Below are positions 7,268-14,709 of a DNA stretch of 29,718 bases, one piece after another; position 1 is the first letter of the stretch; the number at the start of each line of letters is the position of its first letter. Source of the stretch: a virus. The stretch spans positions 1-29,718 of the IMG/VR virus record IMGVR_UViG_3300009093_000105; one strand, written 5' to 3'. Position numbers and translations under genes: made by a program. The notes under the pieces are model-generated. The model worked only from the letters and a program-made list of their open reading frames with translations. It was not told the origin of the DNA and did no database searches.

Positions 7268-8136
7268 CTCAATCCCCCAATCTGCGCCCTGTGGGCTTTC
7301 GGTAGCGGCATCCAATGCGTAGGTTCTAAATTATAGACAACAGGTTGTCCGCATTGTGCTGCCCAACATCCCATTTCAGGTGAAAAGTGTCCTTTATAAA
7401 CATCTTCACCATCCATCAATAAAATTGATTTTCCCTCTGGCGCGCTTTCAATCGGCAACCATTCATCCAATTCCGACGCATCAACAGGTTTTTGAGAAAA
7501 GCGAGCTTTGTATTTTGCGATTGCTGCGCGGGCTTTTTCGCCAGCAACTCTTGCCTCCCCACTCCTATAAACTGTTGCCATAGCTTCTAATTCGATTGCC
7601 GCATCTTCCAAAGCTCCCAGCAATTCCGACGCATCGGCTGGCGGTTGGGCTTTAGACTTCCAATGTAAATAACGAGCTATTAAATTGTGGAGAAGGTCAT
7701 CCGCAAAGGCTGCACAAGGAACGTCTGGCTCAAGTTCTTTTAATCGATACCGAAATATTCCGATAAACTCTTCATTGCATATGCAGTTCGTGCATTCGCA
7801 TTTACATTTTTCTTCTCCATCAGATTTCCCAGCCAAATGCGAGCGGGCGGCTTTGATTAAGGTATTGAGTGCGGAAAAAACAGGTAATGGTATTGTTGCA
7901 CCAGATGCGGCCCATCCATCCATGAAACCTTGCATATGTTTAATTGCTTCTTCAACCTCAGCACAATTTGGACTAGGTTGGGCGGCGCGGGTGAGGGCTG
8001 AAAATATTATCTCATTCACCTTAATTTGTTCATTCAAAGTACGATATGATTTAATACCCCATGGAGTTATACCCATTAATTCTTTAATACGCTGATAATC
8101 TTCCGGCTTCAACGCCTGTAAGTCTGGGGTTGTCAT
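7264..8136 (-). CDS. DUF551-domain protein with a five-Cys cluster
   Basis: 290 residues. The C-terminal 65 residues (EWLPIESAPEGKSILLMDGE ... THWMPLP) match the DUF551 pattern W.pi.s.P..g..vll.d...THWmPLP, common in phage accessory genes of unknown function and often near Lar genes. The middle carries the acidic/Ala-rich filler DASELLGALEDAAIELEAMA and ARAAIAKYKARF, and DASEL occurs twice. At 111-120 is KCKCECTNCICN: five Cys in ten residues, a probable metal site unlike the usual family members I know. ATG 8136 overlaps the stop of the 36-residue upstream peptide (ATGA), which supports it over an upstream start at 8190 that lacks a ribosome site. Confidence 0.7.
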   Translation of the reverse strand: MTTPDLQALKPEDYQRIKELMGITPWGIKSYRTLNEQIKVNEIIFSALTRAAQPSPNCAEVEEAIKHMQGFMDGWAASGATIPLPVFSALNTLIKAARSHLAGKSDGEEKCKCECTNCICNEEFIGIFRYRLKELEPDVPCAAFADDLLHNLIARYLHWKSKAQPPADASELLGALEDAAIELEAMATVYRSGEARVAGEKARAAIAKYKARFSQKPVDASELDEWLPIESAPEGKSILLMDGEDVYKGHFSPEMGCWAAQCGQPVVYNLEPTHWMPLPKAHRAQIGGLR

Positions 8137-8243
8137 GGTACGTAACTCAAATGAAGATGGGCGGTGCAGCTCTGCAATTCCCAAAGCCATATAGCTGTTA
8201 TGAAAGCATATAACATGATTTTTCCTAATTGCTTAATAGTCAT
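8133..8243 (-). CDS. 36-residue single-helix membrane peptide
   Basis: A short frame MTIKQLGKIMLYAFITAIWL, then WELQSCTAHLHLSYVP, fills the otherwise empty gap between two genes. Both ends are ATGA overlaps: its start with the upstream stop at 8240-8243, its stop with the start of the DUF551-type gene at 8133-8136. This double coupling is good evidence that it is translated. Residues about 7-22 form one hydrophobic helix. The function is unknown; a membrane-acting phage peptide or a coupling leader are both possible. Confidence 0.6.
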   Translation of the reverse strand: MTIKQLGKIMLYAFITAIWLWELQSCTAHLHLSYVP

Positions 8244-8521
8244 TTCTCACTCCCATAAGTAGGGGCTGCGGATAGCATTGCTTCATAACGCTTTGTGAAA
8301 TTAGGATAACCCTTTAACCAGATCTTCCATATGTCCTCTGTCGGCTCCTTGGGCACAAGCTGCCAGTCCGGGTCAGCCATAGCGGAGAGGGCATGAGAAA
8401 TGACAATAAAATTCTTTGTTACCCATTCCAGGAATTGATCTGGCATAAAATATCCACCATGCTGTAATCTAGGAATCGAACTTAAGGCAGCCTGACAATC
8501 TTCTCGCGTTGGTGTGGTCAC
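8240..8521 (-). CDS. Hypothetical small phage protein
   Basis: 93 residues from GTG 8521, which overlaps the upstream stop as GTGA and follows a run of six G. The C-terminal part DPDWQLVPKEPTEDIWKIW and YEAMLSAAPTYG matches a filler motif (WqlVPkePT..m..A...Y.aMl.AaP) found at the ends of many phage accessory proteins. No enzymatic motif is visible. It is part of the tightly packed leftward operon. Confidence 0.65.
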   Translation of the reverse strand: MTTPTREDCQAALSSIPRLQHGGYFMPDQFLEWVTKNFIVISHALSAMADPDWQLVPKEPTEDIWKIWLKGYPNFTKRYEAMLSAAPTYGSEK

Positions 8522-8685
8522 ATCACCCCCCAATCATTTGCTGGCACCCATAGGTAGTTAAACCATTGATGTGTCTTGGTGTGTTTCAAGGCCTGATTGA
8601 TCTTAAACTCTGATAGCTGATTATAAATCATGCTGGCATAGTCATCGTCAGACGTGTTGAATGCGGGTATGTTTGAGATGGTCAT
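8518..8685 (-). CDS. 55-residue hypothetical protein
   Basis: A short frame (MTISNIPAFNTSDDDYASMI ... DWGVM) starting at ATG 8685 with GGGG about seven bases before it. The stop TGA (8518-8520) overlaps the next gene's GTG start. The protein is soluble-looking, with an acidic N-terminus and an aromatic C-terminus (WFNYLWVPANDW). No family is recognised. The tight spacing on both sides supports it as real. Confidence 0.55.
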   Translation of the reverse strand: MTISNIPAFNTSDDDYASMIYNQLSEFKINQALKHTKTHQWFNYLWVPANDWGVM

Positions 8686-8686
8686 T

Positions 8687-8800
8687 TTATACCCCAAAAT
8701 TCAGATAATGACCTGTGACGGCGTAGAAAAATACCAGCATCAACCACATGAAAATTAATATTCCAGCCCCACCTATTAATCCGATTGCAATATGCTTCAT
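8687..8800 (-). CDS. 37-residue single-helix membrane peptide
   Basis: A short frame MKHIAIGLIGGAGILIFMWL, then MLVFFYAVTGHYLNFGV, preceded by the strong site GGTGGGGG eight bases before ATG 8800. One base separates it from the stop of the upstream gene, and one base separates its stop from the next start. Nearly the whole length (about 4-27) is one hydrophobic helix with a GxxGG motif that could favour helix packing. This is the second tiny membrane peptide of the operon. Function unknown. Confidence 0.55.
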   Translation of the reverse strand: MKHIAIGLIGGAGILIFMWLMLVFFYAVTGHYLNFGV

Positions 8801-8801
8801 T

Positions 8802-9050
8802 TTAAACCCCCACCATTTCACGGATTGCGTTTTCGACATTGTTAATCATAATTCCAATTCTTTCTGTTGGAGTTTTGATAAATTGTTTTTGAAGTGCAAG
8901 ATATTCTTTGACCGCATAATACAGACAATTATATAAGCATTCATATTCATTAATGGTACGGAATGCGTTGTCTGAGGCAGTTGCCACAGCATTAATAGCG
9001 TTTTGAAACGGTGTGTTTCTAAAACGGTTTTCGGCATGTATAACCAACAT
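8802..9050 (-). CDS. Hypothetical helical accessory protein
   Basis: 82 residues, start coupled to the upstream stop by TAATG at 9048-9052. The sequence is almost wholly helical (NAINAVATASDNAFRTINEY ... ERIGIMINNVENAIREMVGV) with Cys at about 38 and 42. No domain is recognised. It may form helical bundles with its small operon neighbours. Confidence 0.6.
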   Translation of the reverse strand: MLVIHAENRFRNTPFQNAINAVATASDNAFRTINEYECLYNCLYYAVKEYLALQKQFIKTPTERIGIMINNVENAIREMVGV

Positions 9051-9262
9051 TATAAATCTCCTTTGCTGAGAATTTCAAAAATAATCTGAGTGGTTTGCTC
9101 CTTTGCCATCAACAGATTTTTCATTCCGAACATGATAATATTTCTCTGTTCATCAGGTTGCAGTCCAGATAGATCATCATTGATATTGGCCTTTAGCGCC
9201 TGTGTGGTGCGCCCTAACATGTAGAGGGCATCATTCAGTTTTTCTTTAAGTTCTGGTGTCAT
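9050..9262 (-). CDS. Hypothetical helical accessory protein
   Basis: 70 residues, coupled at both ends by TAATG overlaps (start at 9260-9264, stop at 9050-9052). The protein is predicted all-helical (ELKEKLNDALYMLGRTTQAL ... KNLLMAKEQTTQIIFEIL). There is no recognisable family or motif. Confidence 0.6.
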   Translation of the reverse strand: MTPELKEKLNDALYMLGRTTQALKANINDDLSGLQPDEQRNIIMFGMKNLLMAKEQTTQIIFEILSKGDL

Positions 9263-9543
9263 TATAGCCCCCGTGCTTTTGCGATTGCTGCGCGTGCACC
9301 CGATCTCTCAAGTTGCCATTCTAAACCTGCTGTTTCTGCATCATTGACTAGCTTTACCAATGCTTCCAGCAATTCATTATTTGTTTCTTGAAGTTCAGTG
9401 TTGTGACGGATATATGGTTTCAGCATAGAAAGATCACGTTTCGTATATGTGCCAATTTTTAGCCCATCGCCTGATATTGGTTCTGCTGCTATTGTCTCAT
9501 ATTGACCTTTAAGTAATTTTCTCTGTTCTGTTAAGCTATTCAT
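9262..9543 (-). CDS. Hypothetical coiled-coil phage protein
   Basis: 93 residues, ATGA overlap at 9540-9543. The second half (NTELQETNNELLEALVKLVN) is a clear coiled-coil or long helix that ends in GARAAIAKARGL, a tail motif shared with many phage accessory proteins and echoed in the DUF551-type protein here (ARAAIAKYKARF). Function unknown. Confidence 0.65.
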   Translation of the reverse strand: MNSLTEQRKLLKGQYETIAAEPISGDGLKIGTYTKRDLSMLKPYIRHNTELQETNNELLEALVKLVNDAETAGLEWQLERSGARAAIAKARGL

Positions 9544-9845
9544 GCTGCAATCTCCATATTTTCAATCCATGCATCAATTTGAAAATTTTCAATTTGCTGT
9601 AAACGTTCACCAAATGTTTGTCCCTGCATAAGATGCGGAAAAAAATCATCAAATTCTAGGGTTTCAGTCATAGGCTCCATTCTTAATTGTTTGTTAATGA
9701 ATGGTGCGATGTCATCATAAAATAAGCTGGCTTGTTCGTGATTTTTTTCATTTAATGCAGAATAAGCTTGAACCGCACGACTTGCACGATTTGCGATATG
9801 AGAAACGGAATCCCATTCCTGATATGCTATTTCTTCATTTGTCAT
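9540..9845 (-). CDS. Hypothetical protein, first gene of the accessory operon
   Basis: 101 residues from ATG 9845, chosen because GGAG lies seven bases upstream; the ATG at 9851 is too close to that site and longer forms run into the promoter. The protein is acidic and mostly helical (NEEIAYQEWDSVSHIANRAS ... FDDFFPHLMQGQTFGERLQQ). No family is recognised. It directly follows the predicted promoter at 9890-9918, so it would be the first product of this operon. Confidence 0.6.
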   Translation of the reverse strand: MTNEEIAYQEWDSVSHIANRASRAVQAYSALNEKNHEQASLFYDDIAPFINKQLRMEPMTETLEFDDFFPHLMQGQTFGERLQQIENFQIDAWIENMEIAA

Positions 9846-9889
9846 AACCATTCTCCTTTTCCGTGGTGCATCATCGCATCCATACTTAT

Positions 9890-9939
9890 AGAATAACACC
9901 ATTCTAAATCTTTTTCAAGTGCTATTTTAAATCTTTTTT
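9890..9939 (-). promoter_or_regulatory. Predicted sigma70-type promoter with A-rich upstream element
   Basis: On the - strand: -35 TTGAAA (9918-9913), a 17-bp spacer, -10 TATTCT (9895-9890). The implied transcript start is about 38 bases before ATG 9845. Three bases before the -35 box lies an 18-bp element whose + strand reads CTATTTTAAATCTTTTTT (9922-9939); it recurs with one mismatch at the same distance in the 14.7-kb promoter. A partial second copy (AAAAAGATTTA) overlaps the -35 region. It could be an UP element or an activator site. Confidence 0.5.
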
Positions 9940-9971
9940 AGATCATAAAAGCCATTGAAATCATTATATAT

Positions 9972-10172
9972 TTATTCGACCCTCCATAATTCAACGCCTT
10001 TTTCAGTCGTTCGAACGCTAATCCTGCGACCCGATTCGTTATGATAAATCAGCAGGGCGTGACGGTAAGATAGAAATTTCTTGGGCGGGAAAATAACGCA
10101 CTTCCCGGATTTAATTTCCATCAGTTCATTTAGCTTTCTCTGAATTTTAATTGATCGTTTAGGCGGTATCAT
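9972..10172 (-). CDS. Small basic protein downstream of recT
   Basis: 66 residues, very basic (MIPPKRSIKIQRKLNELMEI, then KSGKCVIFPPKKF and RRISVRTTEKGVELWRVE). Ten bases after the recT-like stop; its ribosome site GAGG overlaps that stop. The charge and beta-rich C-terminal part suggest nucleic-acid binding, which is inference. It is the last gene of the recombination block; about 70 AT-rich bases with a promoter separate it from the accessory operon. Confidence 0.6.
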   Translation of the reverse strand: MIPPKRSIKIQRKLNELMEIKSGKCVIFPPKKFLSYRHALLIYHNESGRRISVRTTEKGVELWRVE

Positions 10173-10182
10173 TTTTATTACC

Positions 10183-11232
10183 TCACATTGGGGGTTGTTC
10201 TGATTTTTTCAAATCAGCGGTTTTTGCAATTTTGGAAAATTCCGCATTTTTGGTGCGGACAATATTTTTATCTTCATCCGATAATGATTGCACAAATTCC
10301 ATATATTTCGTAACGCCCTGTTCAGCCGATGCGCGGGCATCGCTTAACAATTGGTCATCGTGTGAAACGGTAAAATCACCTTCCAAGATTTCACCTTCTA
10401 GTGGAGGCGATTCTTCTGGTTCTGCGGTTACATTAACAGGAGAAGATTGGGGTGATATCGCCTCATTGATATTATCAACAATGCTTCTACGTTCTGGTGC
10501 AGCGGGCTGATTTTTTAGATCAAAATTCGCTTCATTGTCGTATCTAATCATTTCCTGCAATCCCATGATATCAGCAAACTGAATTTTGCAGGCACGCTTG
10601 ATGGCCGCAGCTTTCGCTTTCTCAATCGGCCATGCAGACCAGATATAATCTTGCTTTGCGGCCTTGCGCATCTTCACTAAATCGTTTTTAGAAACTGTGG
10701 TGACCTTCTGAAATTTTTCATTGCCTTTGGTGTAGTAAATCCGCACCAGGACTCCTTGCAGTTCTTCCCAGCTATCATTAAAAACACTGCCGCGCTGTAG
10801 CGTGTAGGTTTGAAATCCGCCGTCATCCAGAAGTTTTAATGTATCTCCTTTAAATATTGCCTCAGCCACGAAATCAGCATCACGGTAATATTCTGATATT
10901 TTTGAGATATAACCCCGGAACCCAATTTGAAGCTGCGCCTTATTGAAATACTTAACAAGGTGCGCGTGCTGACGGCCATCTATGGCGATTTGGAACTGCG
11001 CGGCGTCAATCATAGCCTGACATATACTATCAGGCGTGCAGACCGTTAAATCGCGCTTTTCGTCACCCGCCGTTTTTGCGATCTCAGCCAAGACGCTGCT
11101 GGCATATTTGAATGCTTTGGCGCGGCTGGTTTCATCCTGTGGGTTCAGGTTTAGCGCAAGAATCAAGCGATTGGTGACATCTTCACTTTTAAGCTGTTTT
11201 TCAATGACAGCTAATTGATTACTTTTCTGCAT
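10183..11232 (-). CDS. recT: RecT-family single-strand annealing protein
   Basis: 349 residues. Recognisable RecT features: DSICQAMIDAAQFQIAIDGR (the selection-of-substrate region), HAHLVKYF then QLQIGFRGYISKI (the core beta-sheet, compare the family's vqliiGYkGli), FKGDTLKL, and SAWPIEKAKAAAIKRACKIQ near residues 205-225. RecT proteins anneal complementary DNA strands and work with an exonuclease partner, here the RecE-like gene at 13279-14160. The last 110 residues are an acidic, low-complexity tail that may recruit single-strand DNA-binding protein or other partners. The start ATG 11232 overlaps the previous stop (TGATG); a GTG just upstream is less likely. Confidence 0.9.
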   Translation of the reverse strand: MQKSNQLAVIEKQLKSEDVTNRLILALNLNPQDETSRAKAFKYASSVLAEIAKTAGDEKRDLTVCTPDSICQAMIDAAQFQIAIDGRQHAHLVKYFNKAQLQIGFRGYISKISEYYRDADFVAEAIFKGDTLKLLDDGGFQTYTLQRGSVFNDSWEELQGVLVRIYYTKGNEKFQKVTTVSKNDLVKMRKAAKQDYIWSAWPIEKAKAAAIKRACKIQFADIMGLQEMIRYDNEANFDLKNQPAAPERRSIVDNINEAISPQSSPVNVTAEPEESPPLEGEILEGDFTVSHDDQLLSDARASAEQGVTKYMEFVQSLSDEDKNIVRTKNAEFSKIAKTADLKKSEQPPM

Positions 11233-11783
11233 CACGCGGCCTTTCCAATTTGAAGTGCTGAATTGATTTCGCTAATCAGAACAGAAGGCAATCCAGTTTT
11301 TTCGCCAACAGGTTTAAGCAAAAATTCATAGAATGGTTTTCCATCCGGCCAAACTGTTTGAAGTGATTTAACAGTTGAAACACTGTTTAACATGGCGCTG
11401 ATTTTGTGCCTTAATTCACGGTAACTTTTATCAATATCCTGCTTTTTATTTGCAAATGCTGTCACTTCATCAGCTAATTCTCCCGTGATGACACCAAGAG
11501 GCTTACAGCCATTTGCGTTTGGAACCCGATGGCCTTTTGCGCTGTAAAGCCTTATGTCCATACCGTTCACGTTAAAACGCAGGCATGTATCAACTCTTAG
11601 CCAATTATCCGGCAATGCATTGGCTTTGCGAATTATATCAATTGGATAAATTGCTTTATAACATTTGGTTGCTAATTTATCTTCTTCTTTTTGCAATTCT
11701 GCTGCTTGCTTTTTGAAAGCTTTGTTGCTGTCACCCATTGCATTACTTAAAATGCTTTCGCGGTAATCGTTGGTTAGTCTCAT
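11232..11783 (-). CDS. Nmad5-like phage protein (tentative)
   Basis: 183 residues with a strong G-run ribosome site four bases before ATG 11783. The N-terminus MRLTNDYRESILSNAM, the long helix AAELQKEEDKLATKCYKAIY and the following LPDNWLR region resemble the Nmad5 family, named from comparative genomics of phage DNA-modification genes but without a proven activity. Members are often encoded beside recT and the coiled-coil gene that also lies upstream here. A role in recombination or in protecting or altering phage DNA is possible. The family call is from memory and moderate. Confidence 0.5.
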   Translation of the reverse strand: MRLTNDYRESILSNAMGDSNKAFKKQAAELQKEEDKLATKCYKAIYPIDIIRKANALPDNWLRVDTCLRFNVNGMDIRLYSAKGHRVPNANGCKPLGVITGELADEVTAFANKKQDIDKSYRELRHKISAMLNSVSTVKSLQTVWPDGKPFYEFLLKPVGEKTGLPSVLISEINSALQIGKAA

Positions 11784-11792
11784 AATTCCCCC

Positions 11793-12680
11793 CTAGTAGT
11801 TAATCGTTACGTGTTTGATTTTGCCCTGCGCTATCAAGCCGATAATCGCTTTTCCTGATTCTTCAGTGAACCCATGTGTAATAAAATCTGCAAGGATTTC
11901 ATTGTTGATTTTTTTCCGATGCTCCTTGTTAGCCGCGCGTTTGGCCTCTGCTGATGCAATTTCTGCCTTCTCTTTGGCCTCACGTTCAGCAGCATCTTTC
12001 ATCATCTGTTCGGCTGCGGCCTTGGCTCTTTCATCGGCTTGTTTCTGACGTTCGATTTCAGCATCAGCGGCTTTACGTGCTGCGCTCTCAGCGCGCAAAC
12101 GTTCCAGTTCGGCAGCATCTTCCTCAATTTTAATCTGCTGCGCCAAACGCTCAGACAGCTTATTAAAACTGTTTTCTTTGACGGCATCAAACTGACACTG
12201 GAACTCCTGAAAATCACGATCACCTAGCTTCTGTAATGCTTCCAAACGATCTTGAATATCTTGCGCTGTGGTATCAGTGCTAAGAACCAAATAATCGCGG
12301 GCGCGCTGGATTAATGAATTGTGACCTTCGAGACGCGCAGCCTCCTTATCTTCATAATCAGTTAATGGTTTGCGAACTTCGGCCTTATGTGCATCCAGTT
12401 CATCGCGCAATAATTTACGGCGTTCATCAATAACAGCCAGTTTCTTTTTCTGGTCAGCAACCAGCTCCTTCCCTAATTCATCCAACCCGGTTTTTGTGCG
12501 CGCAATCTTATATGCCATGCTGGCAATTTCAGAGCGTCCTTTATCCGTTGTGATATCAGGATTTGCGATAGCTGATTTTTCTTTTATCAATTCAAGGATA
12601 TTTTCTACCCCTCCTGGGCAAAAAACATTTTCTGCTTTGATTGCTTCAATTTCAATCAGTTCTTTGCTTTCGCTAGTCAT
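11793..12680 (-). CDS. Coiled-coil recombination-associated protein (DUF1351-like)
   Basis: 295 residues from ATG 12680. The N-terminal half (TTDKGRSEIASMAYKIARTK, GLDELGKELVADQKKKLAVI, RKPLTDYED) matches a common phage protein encoded beside recT, often labelled DUF1351 or TolA-like. Residues about 185-245 are a charged Ala/Glu/Lys/Arg coiled coil, and the C-terminus GLIAQGKIKHVTINY is the family's typical ending. Function is not established; genomic association with single-strand annealing modules is consistent. Eight bp overlap with the upstream gene; GGGG about seven bases before the start. Confidence 0.75.
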   Translation of the reverse strand: MTSESKELIEIEAIKAENVFCPGGVENILELIKEKSAIANPDITTDKGRSEIASMAYKIARTKTGLDELGKELVADQKKKLAVIDERRKLLRDELDAHKAEVRKPLTDYEDKEAARLEGHNSLIQRARDYLVLSTDTTAQDIQDRLEALQKLGDRDFQEFQCQFDAVKENSFNKLSERLAQQIKIEEDAAELERLRAESAARKAADAEIERQKQADERAKAAAEQMMKDAAEREAKEKAEIASAEAKRAANKEHRKKINNEILADFITHGFTEESGKAIIGLIAQGKIKHVTINY

Positions 12681-13047
12681 TCTCAACCCCTACAATTACA
12701 CGTTGATTTCTGGATAAAAGTTCGTAATCGGAAGTTACTAAATCACAAGAATTTAAAACTTGCGTTCTTCCATCTTTCCAAAGTGCGTAAATTTCATTAT
12801 GGAACATCCCCGTTACTATAAATTTATCAGAAACAATTATATATTTTCTGGGGCGATAAATATCCCCGATATTGGCAATATGAACCGAACTTTTGGGCGT
12901 ATAAGTAAACTTTTGTGCTGCCATCTCAGATATAGTTGTGGAAAATTTTCCGCCTTCGCCACTATAGGACGTAGTAACGGTTAAAGGCTCAGTTTCCAGA
13001 TCAATAAAATCCTTACCAGTTATCCATTCCCATAGTGATTTAAACAT
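12673..13047 (-). CDS. Small beta-rich protein, paralogue of its upstream neighbour
   Basis: 124 residues from ATG 13047 (GGAG seven bases upstream). After an N-terminal extension of about 50 residues (MFKSLWEWITGKDF ...), the C-terminal part HIANIGDIYRPRKYIIVSD ... EIYALWKDG ... DYELLSRNQRVIVGVEND aligns with the neighbour encoded at 13049-13276, which ends RNKRVIVSVEN. Both read as small beta-barrel-like domains that begin with a KxGDx motif. No known family is recognised. One base separates it from the upstream stop, so both are co-translated. Confidence 0.6.
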   Translation of the reverse strand: MFKSLWEWITGKDFIDLETEPLTVTTSYSGEGGKFSTTISEMAAQKFTYTPKSSVHIANIGDIYRPRKYIIVSDKFIVTGMFHNEIYALWKDGRTQVLNSCDLVTSDYELLSRNQRVIVGVEND

Positions 13048-13048
13048 T

Positions 13049-13276
13049 TTAATTCTCCACTGACACGATAACACGTTTGTTGCGGGCAACCAATTTCATG
13101 TCTCTTTTTACATATTCTTCAAAAACTTCTTTATCCATTTCTAAAGTCGTTCCAAGACTTGTAATCATTTGCAAACCAAAAAAAATGCTGCAACCGACAA
13201 CAATAATTCTACTTTTTCGAAAAACCATTGGTATTTCAAAAACGTCACCTATTTTTACATCTTTATATTTAATCAT
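13049..13276 (-). CDS. Small beta-rich protein, minimal paralogue
   Basis: 75 residues from ATG 13276 with GGAG seven bases upstream; longer in-frame starts lie in the exonuclease gene. MIKYKDVKIGDVFEIPMVF opens the domain and LVARNKRVIVSVEN closes it, matching the second half of the next protein. It is essentially the single domain alone. Its place between the exonuclease and the annealing-protein genes suggests a recombination accessory or regulatory role, but nothing in the sequence defines it. Confidence 0.6.
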   Translation of the reverse strand: MIKYKDVKIGDVFEIPMVFRKSRIIVVGCSIFFGLQMITSLGTTLEMDKEVFEEYVKRDMKLVARNKRVIVSVEN

Positions 13277-13278
13277 AG

Positions 13279-14160
13279 CTACGCTCCTTGGTTGATTAGT
13301 TTGGTTAATTCCCATTCGGGCAGTTTCATGGCACCAATTTTTCCTTGGTATTGAGGCCATAAATTATTTACTATGCATTCGTTCATTCGTGAAAGCAGTA
13401 AACTCAACTGCATAGTACCGTAATCCAAATAATTCATATCAATTAAATCGCTGATAGGTTTCATGACTTCAAAGCATTCGACCATATAAGGCGCTTCTTG
13501 CTCTACCGCGATGAAGACGTAATTATCTTGATCCCTTTCGAAATGTGCTTTAAAGCCCTGCGCCGTGATCGCCGCTGATAAATGATAACCATAATTAAAA
13601 GCATCCCTATAAAATACATCTGGTTTTACGCTCCTTGCTATTTTTAAGTCACAGTTAAGACCGTCGTTACCCATTTTATCAGGTCGGCATTTCAGTTTGT
13701 TTCCTTCTTCATCTTCCCAAAATATGCTTGCTTCAACATAGCCTGGCGTCTTTAGCAATGAAACGGCATAGGTGTTTTTCGCCAGTGAATTTGCCATGCT
13801 TTCGATCAAATCATATTCTGATTTTTTCAAGATGGTTTTGTTTCCAGCCAAAGCGATTTGGTCTTTAACAACCTGCATCCGTTTGTCATGACGCCATTCT
13901 TTTTCCTCACCTTTATCGTTCCAGTAGGTGGCAGGCAGGATATGGTAGTTTGATTTCCATAATTCCGGCTCCAAAGCCAAAACGTGAACCGCATTGCCCA
14001 GGCGAAGGCTATCCGTTTGCTCTTGCTCACCGCCGTCAATATAATAATGCTTATAACGTGCCGGGCAGTCGGCAAATTTTGCCAAGCCGGATTTAGAGAT
14101 ATGCGATTTATCAGCATGATAATCCGTGATCGACATATCGGTGTGAAGTTTTGCTATCAT
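13279..14160 (-). CDS. RecE-type PD-(D/E)XK exonuclease
   Basis: 293 residues. Motifs of the RecE C-terminal / phage exodeoxyribonuclease VIII-like family: ISKSGLAKFADCPARYKHYY (21-40), LRLGNAVHVLALEP (52-65, with the family His), VEAS (142-145), LKCRPDKM (156-163), CDLKIAR (170-176) and YGYHLSAAITAQGF (190-203). E143, D161, D171 and K173 are the probable catalytic set. The enzyme would resect double-stranded ends to 3' single strands for the RecT-like protein encoded 2 kb downstream. The start overlaps the upstream stop (ATGA at 14157-14160). The length is normal for the nuclease domain alone, without the long N-terminal region of E. coli RecE. Confidence 0.85.
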   Translation of the reverse strand: MIAKLHTDMSITDYHADKSHISKSGLAKFADCPARYKHYYIDGGEQEQTDSLRLGNAVHVLALEPELWKSNYHILPATYWNDKGEEKEWRHDKRMQVVKDQIALAGNKTILKKSEYDLIESMANSLAKNTYAVSLLKTPGYVEASIFWEDEEGNKLKCRPDKMGNDGLNCDLKIARSVKPDVFYRDAFNYGYHLSAAITAQGFKAHFERDQDNYVFIAVEQEAPYMVECFEVMKPISDLIDMNYLDYGTMQLSLLLSRMNECIVNNLWPQYQGKIGAMKLPEWELTKLINQGA

Positions 14161-14396
14161 GCCATTCTCGCTTTCAACATCGCATCTGCTATTGCATATG
14201 CTTCTAAAGGTGCATTATTTATAATTGCTGATATTGATAAATCAGCAGGTTGCGAAGATATTAACCCAATAATTGCCTGGGCAGCAAAATAATCCCGCAA
14301 TGTCATACCATGCTGAGTATCAACTATGGTTCTGCCACTTCTTGCAACCTCGGCTGGCAATGGAAACGCTGCTGGATTTTTTGCTTTCACACTCAC
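14157..14396 (-). CDS. Small conserved phage protein
   Basis: 79 residues from GTG 14396, preceded by GGGAG. AFPLPAEVARSG ... HGMTLRDYFAAQAIIGLISS ... LEAYAIADAMLKARMA is a pattern common to many short phage proteins in replication and recombination regions; function unknown. The family's GMTLRDYFAA-type core is clear here. ATGA overlap with the exonuclease gene suggests coupled synthesis. Confidence 0.75.
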   Translation of the reverse strand: MSVKAKNPAAFPLPAEVARSGRTIVDTQHGMTLRDYFAAQAIIGLISSQPADLSISAIINNAPLEAYAIADAMLKARMA

Positions 14397-14421
14397 GCTG
14401 AAATCTCCCTGTATTCTTTGT

Positions 14422-14655
14422 TTACGCTTCGCGTTTTACAAACAGGCCATCACCTGCACGCACGATCTTAAATTTTGCACCTTTTTCTTTATTGAAAGTC
14501 GATGCAACATGGCTCCATTGTGAACGGTCTTTAATTCCGATCGGAAAGCCCTGACCAACGGCAACCTTTGCCAGGTAATCATATTTTGCAAGGAATGCCT
14601 TACGGCGTACTTTTTCTGGTGCTGGTGCATCAACGATGGCGGGGAATTCAGACAT
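14422..14655 (-). CDS. Small basic protein, first gene of the recombination operon
   Basis: 77 residues from ATG 14655 with AGGAG seven bases upstream. The protein is basic (APEKVRRKAFLAKYDYLAKV ... KGAKFKIVRAGDGLFVKREA) and probably a small DNA- or protein-binding domain. It sits about 48 bases behind the predicted promoter at 14710-14760. No family is recognised with certainty. Confidence 0.65.
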   Translation of the reverse strand: MSEFPAIVDAPAPEKVRRKAFLAKYDYLAKVAVGQGFPIGIKDRSQWSHVASTFNKEKGAKFKIVRAGDGLFVKREA

Positions 14656-14709
14656 ATGCGATCTCCTGATAGGTTAAGGTTTATAGGATGATTAACCATC
14701 CATACAAAC

